A DNA stretch of 64,000 nucleotides from the NCBI RefSeq assembly GCF_002752355.1, contig NZ_MRAV01000009.1, forward strand, positions 1 to 64,000. Direction: 5' to 3'. This stretch comes from Leucobacter sp. OLIS6 (GTDB lineage: Bacteria; Actinomycetota; Actinomycetes; Actinomycetales; Microbacteriaceae). The notes under the pieces are model-generated. The model had not been told where the DNA came from and made no database searches. It worked only from the letters and a program-made list of their open reading frames with translations. Each line of letters begins with the position of its first letter. The stretch's first letter is position 1. The position numbers and the translations under genes are program-made. Shown here in pieces: positions 27,707 through 36,439 of this stretch.

Positions 27707-29146
27707 ATGCAGATGACCGATGAATACGATCTGATCGTGCTGGGCGGTGGGCCGGTGGGCGAGAACGTCGCGGATCGCGCCGTGCAGGGCGGCCTCACGG
27801 CGGTGATCGTCGAGAGCGAGCTCGTGGGCGGCGAGTGCTCCTACTGGGCGTGCATGCCGTCGAAGGCGCTGCTGCGCTCGGGGCAGGCGCTGCGGGCGGC
27901 CCGCCGGGTGCCCGGCGCGGCCGAGGCGGTCACGGGCGAGCTCGACGTGCCGGCGGTGCTCAAGCGCCGCGACGCGTTCACGAGCGACTGGGACGATTCC
28001 GGCCAGGTCGACTGGCTCAGCAGCGCGCATATCGATCTGGTGCGCGGACACGGCCGGATCAGCGGCGAGCGCCGCGTCACGGTGACGGACGCGGACGGCG
28101 GCGAGCGCACCCTGACGGCGCGGCATGCGGTGGCGGTCAGCACGGGATCCGATGCGGTCGTTCCGGGGATCCCCGGGCTGCAGGAGGCCGCCCCGTGGAC
28201 GAGCCGCGAGGCGACGAGCGCGCAGGAGGTGCCGGAGTCGCTGATCGTGGTGGGCGGCGGCGTGGTCGCGGTCGAGATGGCGACGGCGTTCGCGTCGCTG
28301 GGCTCCCGGGTGACCATGCTGGCGCGCAGCGGCGTGCTCGGCGCGTTCGAGCCGTTCGCGGGTGAGCTCGTCACCGAAGGGCTGCGTGAGCTGGGCGTCG
28401 ATGTGCGGACGGGCGTCTCGCCCGCGCGCGTGGATCGGGACGCCGCCGGGGTGACCGTGCGGGTGTCTCGCGACGATGCTGACGACGACGAGCTGCTCGC
28501 CGACGAGATCCTCGTCGCAACGGGCCGCCGCCCCCGCAGCGACGACATCGGGCTCGAGACGATCGGGCTCGAACCTGGATCGTGGATCGGCACCGACGAT
28601 ACGTTGCGGGTCCCGGGCACCGACTGGCTGTACGCGGTGGGCGATGTGAACGGTCGCGCCCCGCTGACGCACCAGGGCAAGTATCAGGCGCGCGCCGCGG
28701 GCGACGCGATCGCCGCACGTGCGCAGGGCGGCCCGGTCGAGGATCGCGCCTGGGGTCGCCACGCGGCGACGGCGGATCGCGCGTCGGTGCCGCAGGTGGT
28801 GTTCTCGGATCCGGAGGTGGCGTCGATCGGCCTCACCGAGGCGGCGGCGCAGCAGGCCGGACGCCGGGTGCGCGCGGTCGACGTCGATTTCTCCTCGGTC
28901 GCGGGTGCCTCGCTGCACGGCGACGGAGCGAGCGGGCGGGCCCGGATCGTGGTCGACGAGGATCGTCGGGTGCTGCTCGGGGCGACGTTCGTCGGACCGG
29001 AGGTCGCCGAACTCGTGCACGCGGCGACGGTCGCAGTGGTCGGCGAGGTGCCGATCCAGCGGCTCTGGCACGCGGTCCCGTCGTATCCGACGGTGAGCGA
29101 GATCTGGTTGCGGCTGCTCGAGGCGTACGGGCGGGATTCGGCGTGA
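27707..29146 (+). CDS. Pyridine nucleotide-disulfide oxidoreductase (dihydrolipoyl/mercuric reductase-like)
   Basis: 479 aa flavoenzyme. FAD motif LGGGPVGENVA is at 12-22, the redox-active pair Cys44 and Cys49 (GGECSYWACMPSK) follows, the NAD(P) motif VVGGGVVAVEMA is near 180, and YAVGDVNGRAPLTH binds FAD again. The C-terminal dimer domain ends HAVPSYPTVSEIW, with the His-x-x-(P)-S pattern of class I enzymes. GGAGAGG precedes the ATG at 27707 by 5 nt; ATGs at 27713 also fit. No lipoyl or mercury genes are nearby, so the disulfide substrate is unknown. Confidence 0.88.
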   Translation: MQMTDEYDLIVLGGGPVGENVADRAVQGGLTAVIVESELVGGECSYWACMPSKALLRSGQALRAARRVPGAAEAVTGELDVPAVLKRRDAFTSDWDDSGQVDWLSSAHIDLVRGHGRISGERRVTVTDADGGERTLTARHAVAVSTGSDAVVPGIPGLQEAAPWTSREATSAQEVPESLIVVGGGVVAVEMATAFASLGSRVTMLARSGVLGAFEPFAGELVTEGLRELGVDVRTGVSPARVDRDAAGVTVRVSRDDADDDELLADEILVATGRRPRSDDIGLETIGLEPGSWIGTDDTLRVPGTDWLYAVGDVNGRAPLTHQGKYQARAAGDAIAARAQGGPVEDRAWGRHAATADRASVPQVVFSDPEVASIGLTEAAAQQAGRRVRAVDVDFSSVAGASLHGDGASGRARIVVDEDRRVLLGATFVGPEVAELVHAATVAVVGEVPIQRLWHAVPSYPTVSEIWLRLLEAYGRDSA

Positions 29147-29195
29147 TCGCGCAACCCCCTCGTGAATGTCGGTGGGGTGCCGTAGTGTCTGAGCG

Positions 29196-30137
29196 ATGAT
29201 CGAGTTCCGCTCCGTATCGAAGAGATTCCCCGACGGCACCCTCGCCGTCGGGGAGTTCAATCTGGTCATTCCGGCCCGGCAGACTACCGTGCTGGTCGGT
29301 TCCTCGGGGTCGGGCAAGACCACCCTGCTACGCATGATCAACCGCATGGTCGACCCCAACTCGGGCACGGTCGAGATCGACGGCGAGAGCGTGCAGGATC
29401 GCGACCCCGTGGCACTGCGTCGCAGCATCGGCTACGTCATGCAGAACTCGGGGCTCATGCCCCACTTCACCGTCATCGACAACGTCTCGACGGTGCTGCG
29501 CTTGAACGGCGCGTCACGGCGCGAGGCGCACGAGCGGGCGCGCGAACTGCTCGACACGGTCGGTCTCGACCGAGCGCTGGCCGACCGCTATCCGAGCCAG
29601 TTGTCGGGCGGGCAGCAGCAGCGGGTGGGCGTCGCCCGAGGCCTCGCCGCGGACCCCAACATCCTGCTGATGGACGAACCCTTCGGCGCGGTCGATCCCA
29701 TCGTGCGCGCCGAGCTGCAGCAGGAGCTACTGCGCCTGCAGCGCGAGCTCGGCAAGACCGTCGTGTTCGTCACGCACGACATCGACGAGGCGCTGCTCCT
29801 GGGCGATCAGATCGTCATCCTCGATGCCGGGGCGCGCATCGTGCAGCAGGGCTCCCCCGACGAGATCCTCGCGAATCCCGCCGACGGCTTCGTCTCGGCG
29901 TTCATCGGCGCCGACCGCGGCAAGCGCGCACTGAGCCTGCGGCAGACGCCCCACGGCACGATCGTGGTGGACGCCGACGGCCGTACGCAGGGCCGGCTCA
30001 TCGCCGATCCGCCCGCCACCGCTCAGCACGGGTCCCGCGCGTCTGTGCCCGCAGTGACCGAGACCGCAGTGGCCGAGCCCGTCGTACCCGAGCCCGTCGT
30101 GGCCGAGCCCGGCACCGGTACGGGAGTGGGCGACTGA
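29196..30137 (+). CDS. opuCA: Osmoprotectant (glycine betaine/choline) ABC transporter ATPase
   Basis: 313 aa. Walker A GSSGSGKTT at 35-43, signature LSGGQQQR at 136-143 and LLMDEPFGAVDP at 157-168, the last being typical of ProV/OpuA/OpuC ATPases. In B. subtilis OpuCA the ATPase is followed by two CBS domains that sense ionic strength; here only about 30 residues of possible CBS remnant follow (TIVVDADGRTQGRLI) and then a Val/Glu/Pro repeat tail. First gene of a four-gene operon, 1 nt before the next start. Confidence 0.92.
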   Translation: MIEFRSVSKRFPDGTLAVGEFNLVIPARQTTVLVGSSGSGKTTLLRMINRMVDPNSGTVEIDGESVQDRDPVALRRSIGYVMQNSGLMPHFTVIDNVSTVLRLNGASRREAHERARELLDTVGLDRALADRYPSQLSGGQQQRVGVARGLAADPNILLMDEPFGAVDPIVRAELQQELLRLQRELGKTVVFVTHDIDEALLLGDQIVILDAGARIVQQGSPDEILANPADGFVSAFIGADRGKRALSLRQTPHGTIVVDADGRTQGRLIADPPATAQHGSRASVPAVTETAVAEPVVPEPVVAEPGTGTGVGD

Positions 30138-30138
30138 C

Positions 30139-30843
30139 GTGACCTGGATCGGCGACAACCTCGGCCTCATCCTCGACCTCACCGCGGTGCACCTGCGGCA
30201 GAGCCTCATCGCGCTCGTGCTCGGCTTCATCATCGCCCTGCCGCTGGGCCGCCTCGCTTGGCGCTACCGCCTCGTGCGCGGACCCATCATCCTGCTCACG
30301 GGCCTGCTCTACACGATCCCCTCGCTCGCGCTCCTCATCCTGCTGCCCGCGCTCCTCGGCTACTCGGCGATCAGCGAGACCAACCTGGTCGTCGCACTCG
30401 CCATCTACGCCGTCGCGATCCTGGTGCGCGCCGTCGCCGACGGACTCGACTCGGTCGACGCCGACGTGCTGCGCTCGGCGACCGCCACCGGCTACGGTGC
30501 CGCGCGGCGCTTCTGGACCGTCGAGCTCCCGCTCGCCGGGCCGGTGATCCTCGCGGGCGTCCGCGTCGCGGCCGTGAGTACCATCGCGCTCGCCACGGTC
30601 GGCACGCTGATCGGCGTCAACAACCTCGGCTACCTCTTCACCAACGGTCTCGACCGTCGCCTGGTCGAAGAGGTCTTCGCGGGCGTGATCGCGGTCGTGC
30701 TGCTCGCGCTCATCATCGACGTGCTGCTCGTCCTGCTCGGCCGGCTGGTCATGCCCTGGCAGCGCGCGAGCACACAGAAGCGCACGCGGCGCGCGAGCGC
30801 CGACGCACACAGCACGCAGCCTCATTCGGAGGCGGTCGCATGA
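30139..30843 (+). CDS. opuCB: Osmoprotectant ABC transporter permease (first)
   Basis: 234 aa inner-membrane permease with about six segments. LTGLLYTIPSLALLILLPALLG and SATATGYGAARRFWTVELPLAGPVILAGVRVA contain the family's hallmark turn and the EAA coupling loop. GTG start one base after the ATPase stop. The C-terminus is a basic, His/Ser-rich tail. Its TGA overlaps the ATG of the next permease. Confidence 0.93.
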   Translation: MTWIGDNLGLILDLTAVHLRQSLIALVLGFIIALPLGRLAWRYRLVRGPIILLTGLLYTIPSLALLILLPALLGYSAISETNLVVALAIYAVAILVRAVADGLDSVDADVLRSATATGYGAARRFWTVELPLAGPVILAGVRVAAVSTIALATVGTLIGVNNLGYLFTNGLDRRLVEEVFAGVIAVVLLALIIDVLLVLLGRLVMPWQRASTQKRTRRASADAHSTQPHSEAVA

Positions 30844-31583
30844 ACCTCTTCGGCGACGCACTCGCCTGGCTGTTCGCCCCCGAGCAGTGGAGCGGCACCT
30901 ACGGTATCCCGACGCTGCTCGGCCAGCACTTGCTCTACACGGCCCTCTCCGTCCTCATCGCCGCGGTGATCGCGGTCCCCGCCGGCTGGATCATCGGCCA
31001 CACCGGCAAGGGCCGCGAGATCGCCGTCGCCATCTCGGGGGCGGCGCGCGCGATCCCGTCCTTCGGCCTCCTCATCCTGCTCGTACTGCTGTTCGGGGTG
31101 CTCCAGGTGCCGGCCGCGGCCCTGCTCACCTTCGTCCTGCTCGCGATCCCCTCGCTGCTGGCCGGGGCGTACACCGGGCTCGAAGCGATTGATCGCCGGG
31201 TCATCGACGCCGCGAAGGCCACCGGCATGACCCAGTGGCAGATCTTCTGGAAGGTCGAGTTCCGCCTCGGGCTCCCCCTCCTCATCGGCGGGCTCCGCGC
31301 CGCTACACTGCAGGTCATCGCGACCGTCACCATCGCCGCGTACGTCAACCTCGGCGGCCTCGGCTTCCCCATCATCCAGGGCATCCCGCTGCGCCGCTTC
31401 GACCAGGTGCTCGCCGGAGCACTCCTCGTCGCGCTCCTCGCACTCATCGTCGACCTCCTGTTCGCGCTCGCCCAGCGCACCGCCGTCCCGGCCGGTGTAC
31501 GCGCGGCCGCAGGTTCCGGCGGTTCCTCCCGCGCCGCGCACCGCGAGCGCCATCGTTCTCAGCCGACCGCCTCGGCCGGCTGA
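30840..31583 (+). CDS. opuCD: Osmoprotectant ABC transporter permease (second)
   Basis: 247 aa paralogue of the previous permease, so the importer uses a heterodimeric channel. ARAIPSFGLLILLVLLFG and AKATGMTQWQIFWKVEFRLGLPLLIGGLR are the equivalents of the coupling loop region, and YVNLGGLGFPIIQGIPLRRFDQ is characteristic of OpuCB/CD. The start codon overlaps the preceding stop by 4 nt. A Gly/Ser/Arg/His-rich C-terminal tail of about 35 residues is probably unstructured. Confidence 0.92.
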   Translation: MNLFGDALAWLFAPEQWSGTYGIPTLLGQHLLYTALSVLIAAVIAVPAGWIIGHTGKGREIAVAISGAARAIPSFGLLILLVLLFGVLQVPAAALLTFVLLAIPSLLAGAYTGLEAIDRRVIDAAKATGMTQWQIFWKVEFRLGLPLLIGGLRAATLQVIATVTIAAYVNLGGLGFPIIQGIPLRRFDQVLAGALLVALLALIVDLLFALAQRTAVPAGVRAAAGSGGSSRAAHRERHRSQPTASAG

Positions 31584-31609
31584 ACCCGACCACCGAAGAA
31601 GGGAACACC

Positions 31610-32524
31610 ATGTTCACCGCTCGAATCACCCGTATCGCCGCCGTCGGCGCTGCCGCGGCCGTCGCGCTCGCGCTCGGCGCGTGCAGCTCCGCGAACCCCC
31701 TCGACGACTCCGGCAAGACGACCTCTTCGGGGTCCAGCGATACCGTCGTGGTCGGATCGCAGGCCTACTACTCGAACGAGATCATCGCCGAGATCTACGC
31801 GCAGGCCCTCGAGAAGGACGGCACGAAGGTCGAGCGCAAGTTCAACATCGGCCAGCGCGACGCGTACATGCCCGATCTCAAGTCGGGAGCGATCTCGCTC
31901 TTCCCCGAATACACAGGCAACCTGCTCGAGTTCCTCGACGGCAAGGCCACCGCCACGAGCCCCGACGACGTCTACGCCGCGCTCAAGAAGGCGCTGCCGA
32001 AGAACCTCACCGCTCTCGACTACGCCAAGGCCGCCGACCAGGACACCTACACGGTGCTCAAGAGCACGGCCGACAAGTACGGCCTCGAATCCATCGGCGA
32101 CCTCTCGAAGCTGCCCGGCAAGCCGACCATCGGCGGCGCCCCCGAGTTCGAGAAGCGCCCCTACGGTCCCGCCGCCGCCAAGGAGCAGTACGGCGTCGAC
32201 CTCGGATTCTCGGCGACCGGCCCGACCACGCTCGACGCGCTGCGCGCCGGCACCGTCCAGGTCGCCGACATCTATTCCGCCGACCCCGCCTTCGAGAAGG
32301 GCGACCTCGTCGCGCTCAAGGATCCGAAGAACATGATCCTCTCGTCGAACGTGGTCCCTATCGCCAGCAGCGACATCGCCGACAAGGTCTCGAAGACGAT
32401 CAACGCGGTCAGCGCGAAGCTCAGCACCGAGGAACTCGTCAAGCTCAACGTCCAGAGCACCGTCGATAAGAAGCAGCCCGCCGACATCGCCAAGGCCTGG
32501 CTCGCGGCCAACGGGCTGAGCTGA
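31610..32524 (+). CDS. opuCC: Osmoprotectant ABC transporter binding lipoprotein
   Basis: 304 aa. Signal peptide with lipobox LGACSS (Cys at about 25) anchors it outside. The mature part begins with a Ser/Gly linker, then VVVGSQAYYSNEIIAEIYAQAL, ISLFPEYTGNLLEFLDG and a late VVPIASSDIADKVSKTINAVSAKLSTEELVKLN, the OpuAC/OsmX (QAT) family pattern. Ligands in this family are glycine betaine, choline, carnitine or ectoine; aromatic-cage residues cannot be settled by eye. It closes the operon, which ends in a strong hairpin. Confidence 0.93.
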   Translation: MFTARITRIAAVGAAAAVALALGACSSANPLDDSGKTTSSGSSDTVVVGSQAYYSNEIIAEIYAQALEKDGTKVERKFNIGQRDAYMPDLKSGAISLFPEYTGNLLEFLDGKATATSPDDVYAALKKALPKNLTALDYAKAADQDTYTVLKSTADKYGLESIGDLSKLPGKPTIGGAPEFEKRPYGPAAAKEQYGVDLGFSATGPTTLDALRAGTVQVADIYSADPAFEKGDLVALKDPKNMILSSNVVPIASSDIADKVSKTINAVSAKLSTEELVKLNVQSTVDKKQPADIAKAWLAANGLS

Positions 32525-32556
32525 CCCCGCGCCCGCACCAGTACACTGATCCGGTA

Positions 32557-32598
32557 GTCCGTCTCGGCGCCCCGCTCCTCGCGGGCGCCGAGACGGAC
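32557..32598. terminator. Terminator of the opuC operon
   Basis: A 16-bp perfect stem (arms 32557-32572 and 32583-32598, left arm GTCCGTCTCGGCGCCC) with a 10-nt loop, 32 nt past the binding-protein stop. No T-tract follows. Confidence 0.75.
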
Positions 32599-32623
32599 CC
32601 GTCGAGAAGATCAGGTACCAACG

Positions 32624-32986
32624 GTGAGCGACGAATCGCGCCCCTCCTTCGCCGCCGGCTGGTGGCCGACCCGGACCCGAGGCATCGTGCGCTGGTGGGA
32701 CGGCGATGCCTGGACCGATCGCATCCTCGTGAACGGCCGCGAGACCACCATCGAGGACCGCAGATCTGCGCTGGGCGATCAGCTGTTCCTCTTCGAGATC
32801 ACCATGATCCTGCTCGGCGTCGTCGCACTCATCGGCGGTGGGGCCGGGTTCCTCCCCGCCGGCATGTCCGGGACGCTGGTCGCGGGATTCACCGGCGCCG
32901 CGATCACGATCCTCGTCAACACCCGGCAGCAGCAGCGGCGCCTCTCGCGCACACGCACCGGTGAGCAGTACCCGCCGGCTCCCTGA
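32624..32986 (+). CDS. DUF2510-type small membrane protein
   Basis: 120 aa, GTG start. The N-terminus FAAGWWPTRTRGIVRWWDGDAWTDR is a variant of the DUF2510 motif (GWYPDP..RWWDG..WT) common in actinobacterial membrane and secretion-related proteins. Two hydrophobic segments follow (about 56-74 and 78-98), then a basic tail. It lies just after the opuC terminator. Function unknown. Confidence 0.8.
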   Translation: MSDESRPSFAAGWWPTRTRGIVRWWDGDAWTDRILVNGRETTIEDRRSALGDQLFLFEITMILLGVVALIGGGAGFLPAGMSGTLVAGFTGAAITILVNTRQQQRRLSRTRTGEQYPPAP

Positions 32987-32996
32987 GACCGGGCTC

Positions 32997-33078
32997 CGGC
33001 AGAACCTGCAGAACCGGCAGAACCGGCGGAACCTGCGGAACCGGCAGAATCCCGGCAGAACCGACAGAACCCCGGCAG
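32997..33078. repeat. 9-bp tandem repeat tract (CGGCAGAAC)
   Basis: Eight imperfect copies of CGGCAGAAC plus a partial ninth, with two 2-nt insertions, fill most of the gap between the stop at 32986 and the convergent stop at 33095. Copies differ mostly at positions 2, 3 and 5. Confidence 0.8.
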
Positions 33079-33094
33079 CGCGCAGGGGCGGCCG

Positions 33095-33292
33095 CTACGG
33101 CGTCGAGATCGGCGCGTGCACCGCGACGCCCACCCCGGTGCCCGCCGCGGGCTGACCGGTGAGCATCGACTGCGTCGTGCCCGTGATCATGAGGAAGAGC
33201 GAGATCGCCGCGACGAACGCGAGCGCGCAGGCCGCTACGAGCGCGACCGCGACGAAGGGAACCGGCTGCTTGAGAGCGTGTGCGACTGTCAT
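33095..33292 (-). CDS. Small single-span membrane protein (hypothetical)
   Basis: 65 aa. One long hydrophobic segment (about 12-36) flanked by a short basic N-terminus and a Gly/Val/Pro-rich outer tail. The ATG has GGAGG only 1-2 nt upstream, which is too close for a standard site, so the true start or leaderless expression is uncertain. No family recognised; it could be a chance frame, but its hydrophobic profile is convincing. Confidence 0.45.
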   Translation of the reverse strand: MTVAHALKQPVPFVAVALVAACALAFVAAISLFLMITGTTQSMLTGQPAAGTGVGVAVHAPISTP

Positions 33293-33355
33293 GCCTCCAG
33301 CATCGCCGCGCGCGCTCCACCGCGCATCGACCCGAGGTACTGACCCGCGTAGGAC

Positions 33356-33895
33356 TCAGGTCTGATCCGCGCGGCCGGGACCGACCCCGGGACCGACCCC
33401 AGGCTTGACCCCACCGGCGCCGACACCCGAATCAGCACCAGCACCAGCACCAGCGCCACCGCCACCGCGGCCGCCCCCGCGGCCGCGCCCCAGCAGCACC
33501 GGACGCAGCAGCCGGACGACGAGCGCGAGCACGAGGAACGCGCACGCCCCCAGGATCCCGGCGTCCGCGGCGAACAGCCACCAGTTCTCGACGCTCGGCG
33601 GCGGATCGACCACGTACTTCCCGCCGATGTAGTCCATGCTCGCCGGATACCGCTGCGGCGCGTACCGGGTCAGGTTCTGCACGGTCCAGGGCAGCGGCCA
33701 TCCGAACTCGACCCGCGTGAGCTGCGCCGCCGAATCGATCGTGGTCGGCAGGGTCCGCAACCACAGCGCGAGCCCGGCCCCGAACGGCATCAGACCGAGC
33801 AGCGGCAGCAGCCAGGACCGGACATGGCCCCGGCGCCGAGCCGGCGCGGGGTACGCGGCGGCGACATCGTCCGCGCCCATCGGGGTCCAGCTCAC
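33356..33895 (-). CDS. Membrane protein with Gly/Ala-rich tail (hypothetical)
   Basis: 179 aa from a GTG that overlaps the preceding stop by 4 nt (GTGA); an ATG at 33880 is the alternative. Two hydrophobic segments (about 30-48 and 112-133) bracket an outer loop rich in aromatic residues (TRVEFGWPLPWTVQNLTRYAPQ). The last 45 residues are a low-complexity tail of Gly, Ala, Arg and Val ending PGRADQT. The tail DNA is itself repetitive (ACCAGC and CCGCC-type units). Function unknown. Confidence 0.65.
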   Translation of the reverse strand: MSWTPMGADDVAAAYPAPARRRGHVRSWLLPLLGLMPFGAGLALWLRTLPTTIDSAAQLTRVEFGWPLPWTVQNLTRYAPQRYPASMDYIGGKYVVDPPPSVENWWLFAADAGILGACAFLVLALVVRLLRPVLLGRGRGGGRGGGGAGAGAGADSGVGAGGVKPGVGPGVGPGRADQT

Positions 33896-34476
33896 TGCGG
33901 ATGCGGCGTCTCGCCGCCCTCCAGCATCGCCAGGATCTTCGCGAGCCGGTTCGCCCGTGTCGTCGCGTTCGACGCGGTCATGAGCCGGTGCAGCACCGAA
34001 TACCGGTTCGCCCCGTTCAACCCCGCGAACACGGCCGCCGCGCTCGGCGACGCCGCCAGGGCGGCCACCAGGTCGTCGGGCACCTCCGCCTTCGACGCTC
34101 CCGCGTACGCGCGATCCCAGCGGCCATCGCCCTTCGCACGCTCGATCTCGGCGTTCCCGCGCTCGCGCATCCGCCCCGCCTCGATCAGCTCCGCGACGAG
34201 TCCGATGTTGCGCTCCGACCACATCGACTGCCTGCGCCGCGGCGTGAAGCGCTGCCGGAACGTCGCCGAGTCGAGGCTCCCCTTCTGCCCGTCGATCCAT
34301 CCGCTGCACAGCGCCTCGTCGAGCGCCTGCGCGTAGCTCAGCGTCGTCGGCTCGGTGGTGCCCTTCTTCGCGAGCACCAGCCAGACACCGTCCGAGGTCT
34401 CCTCGTTCTCGTCGAGCCAGGCCCGCCAGGCAGCGGCATCGGCGAGCGTGAGCAGCGGCGGCAGCGGTGCGGTCAT
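33892..34476 (-). CDS. YdeI/OmpD-associated family protein
   Basis: 194 aa. It has the family order: an N-terminal AWLDENEETSDGVWLVLAKKG, EALCSGWIDGQKGSLDSATFRQRFTPRRRQSMWSERN in the centre, and a C-terminal VPDDLVAALAASPSAAAVFAGL helix pair. The family is annotated YdeI/OmpD-associated or bacteriocin-protection; its biochemical role is not firmly known. Its start overlaps the siderophore ATPase stop by 4 nt (ATGA), so it is transcribed at the end of the iron operon, though the link to iron is unclear. Confidence 0.85.
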   Translation of the reverse strand: MTAPLPPLLTLADAAAWRAWLDENEETSDGVWLVLAKKGTTEPTTLSYAQALDEALCSGWIDGQKGSLDSATFRQRFTPRRRQSMWSERNIGLVAELIEAGRMRERGNAEIERAKGDGRWDRAYAGASKAEVPDDLVAALAASPSAAAVFAGLNGANRYSVLHRLMTASNATTRANRLAKILAMLEGGETPHPQ

Positions 34477-35345
34477 GCCTCCATCGTAGAGAGCGGAGCC
34501 GGGGCGCGGAACTGCGCGACCGGGCGCCTCGGACGCGGGACGAACATGGGGGTGCCCGCGAGCGGATCCGGCACGACGATCCCGTCGAGTCCGAAGACCT
34601 CGGCGACGAGCTCGCTCGTGAGGACGGCCTCGGGCGGCCCCTCCGCCACCACGGCCCCCTCGCTCATCACGATCAGATGCGTCGCGTACCGCGCGGCCTG
34701 GTTCAGATCGTGCAGCACGGCGACGAGCGTGCGCCCGCGATGCCGGTGCAGGTCCGCGCAGAGGTCGAGCAGGTCGAACTGGTGCGCGATGTCGAGGAAG
34801 CTCGTGGGTTCGTCGAGCAGCACGACCTCCGTCTCCTGCGCGAGCACCATGGCCACCCAGACCCGCTGCCGCTGACCGCCCGAGAGTTCGCCGACGAGGC
34901 GCTCCGACAGCTCCGCGGTACCGGTCGCCTCGAGCGCATCGGCGACCGCGGCTTCGTCGCTCTCGCGCCACTGCCGCAGCAGCGTCTGGTGCGGGAACCG
35001 ACCACGCGAGACCAGATCGGCGACGGTGATGCCGTCCGGAGCGATCGAGGTCTGCGGCAGCAGCCCGAGCCGCCGGGCGAACTCCTTGCTGCGGAACGCG
35101 GCGATGTCCTCCCCGTTCAGCAGCACCCGCCCGGTGCGGGGCGGCAGGAGGCGCGCGAGCGCTTTCAGCAGCGTGGATTTGCCACAGGCGTTCGGCCCGA
35201 CGATGACGGTGAATCCGCCGTCGGGGATCCGCACCCCGAGTTCCCGGGCGACGACGTGGTCGTCGTAGCCGACGGTCAGGCCCTCGGCGCGCAGACGGGC
35301 CCCGTCGACCGGAGCGGATGGACTGGAATGCGACACGGGTGTCAT
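34473..35345 (-). CDS. Siderophore ABC transporter ATP-binding protein
   Basis: 290 aa FepC/FhuC-type ATPase. Walker A GPNACGKST at about 50, ITVADLVSRGRFPH (the Q-loop region specific to iron-chelate ATPases), LSGGQRQRVWVAMVLAQ, LLDEPTSFLDIAHQ and VLHDLNQAARY. The start overlaps the permease stop by 4 nt. It powers the two FecCD permeases immediately upstream in the operon. Confidence 0.95.
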   Translation of the reverse strand: MTPVSHSSPSAPVDGARLRAEGLTVGYDDHVVARELGVRIPDGGFTVIVGPNACGKSTLLKALARLLPPRTGRVLLNGEDIAAFRSKEFARRLGLLPQTSIAPDGITVADLVSRGRFPHQTLLRQWRESDEAAVADALEATGTAELSERLVGELSGGQRQRVWVAMVLAQETEVVLLDEPTSFLDIAHQFDLLDLCADLHRHRGRTLVAVLHDLNQAARYATHLIVMSEGAVVAEGPPEAVLTSELVAEVFGLDGIVVPDPLAGTPMFVPRPRRPVAQFRAPAPLSTMEA

Positions 35346-36439
35346 CCTTTCCTGGCCTCGCGGACGAGGAGCCAGACGAAGTAGCCGCCGCCGATCGAGA
35401 CGGTCATGATGCCGACGGGCAGCGGCGTCGGAGCGAACAGCCGCTGCGCGGCCAGGTCCGACGCGATCAGCAGGAGCGCGCCGATCGCCGCGGACGCGGC
35501 CATCGCGGGGCCCGAACTGCGTGTCAGTCTGCGCGCGATCTGCGGGGCGACCAGCGCGACGAACGCGATCGGGCCCACTGCCGCCGTCGCGAGCGCGGTG
35601 AGCGCGACACCGATGAGCATCAGCAGCAGTCTCACGCGTTCCGCCGCGACGCCAGTGGCCCGCGCGGCGTCGTCGCCGAGCTCGAGCTGGCGCAGTGCGG
35701 GCCCGCCGGCGAGTGCGAGCGGCAGCAGGATCGCGCAGAGCAACGAGACCGGGATCAGCTGCTCCACTCGCGCTCCCGACAGGCTGCCGGCGCCCCACAC
35801 CGCGGCGCGCATGGCGACGTCGAGATCGGCTCGCACGATCAGCAGCGTGTTCACCGATGCGAGCGTCGCCGAGACCCCGATCCCGACGATGATGAGCCGG
35901 AAGCCCTGGACGCCGCGACGGTACGCCAGGAGATAGACCGCCGCCGCAGTGAGGATCCCGCCGAGCAGCGACCCCGCGGCGCTCAGCAGATAGCTCCCGC
36001 CGGTCAGCACGATCGTGAGCAGCGCACCGGTGTACGCCCCGGTGGAGAATCCGATGATGTCGGGTGAGCCCAGCGGGTTCCGCGTCAGCGACTGGAAGAT
36101 GGCCCCGCTGACCCCCAAGCAGGCGCCGAGCAGCAGCGCGAGCAGCACCCGTGGCATCCGCCAGTCGAGGACGACCAGGCGTGCTCGACGATCGCCGCCG
36201 CCGAAGAGCGCGGCGACGACGTCGGAGAGCGGCACCGTGACTTCGCCCCAGGCGAGCGAGAGCACAGCGATGACGATGCAGAGCAGGAGCGCGATGAGCG
36301 TGACCGCCGTGCTCCGCCGCCCGATGCGCCAGGCGTGCCGGTGCCCGCGGAGCACGACCGCCGAGTCGCGGAACCGCACGGCACCCCGAGCCGGATCCAC
36401 CGGAGCCGCCGGAGCCTGAGCCGGACCCCGGGCGCTCAC
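35342..36439 (-). CDS. FecCD-family siderophore permease (second)
   Basis: 365 aa with nine to ten membrane segments after a 45-residue Pro/Arg/Ala-rich N-terminus. DWRMPRVLLALLLGACLGVSGAIFQSLTRNPLGSPDIIG is the family hallmark, described here by its ends, and AAVGPIAFVALVAPQIAR the coupling loop region. GTG start at 36439 overlaps the preceding permease stop by 4 nt. Pairs with the next gene as a heterodimer, as in FepD/FepG. Confidence 0.93.
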   Translation of the reverse strand: MSARGPAQAPAAPVDPARGAVRFRDSAVVLRGHRHAWRIGRRSTAVTLIALLLCIVIAVLSLAWGEVTVPLSDVVAALFGGGDRRARLVVLDWRMPRVLLALLLGACLGVSGAIFQSLTRNPLGSPDIIGFSTGAYTGALLTIVLTGGSYLLSAAGSLLGGILTAAAVYLLAYRRGVQGFRLIIVGIGVSATLASVNTLLIVRADLDVAMRAAVWGAGSLSGARVEQLIPVSLLCAILLPLALAGGPALRQLELGDDAARATGVAAERVRLLLMLIGVALTALATAAVGPIAFVALVAPQIARRLTRSSGPAMAASAAIGALLLIASDLAAQRLFAPTPLPVGIMTVSIGGGYFVWLLVREARKG

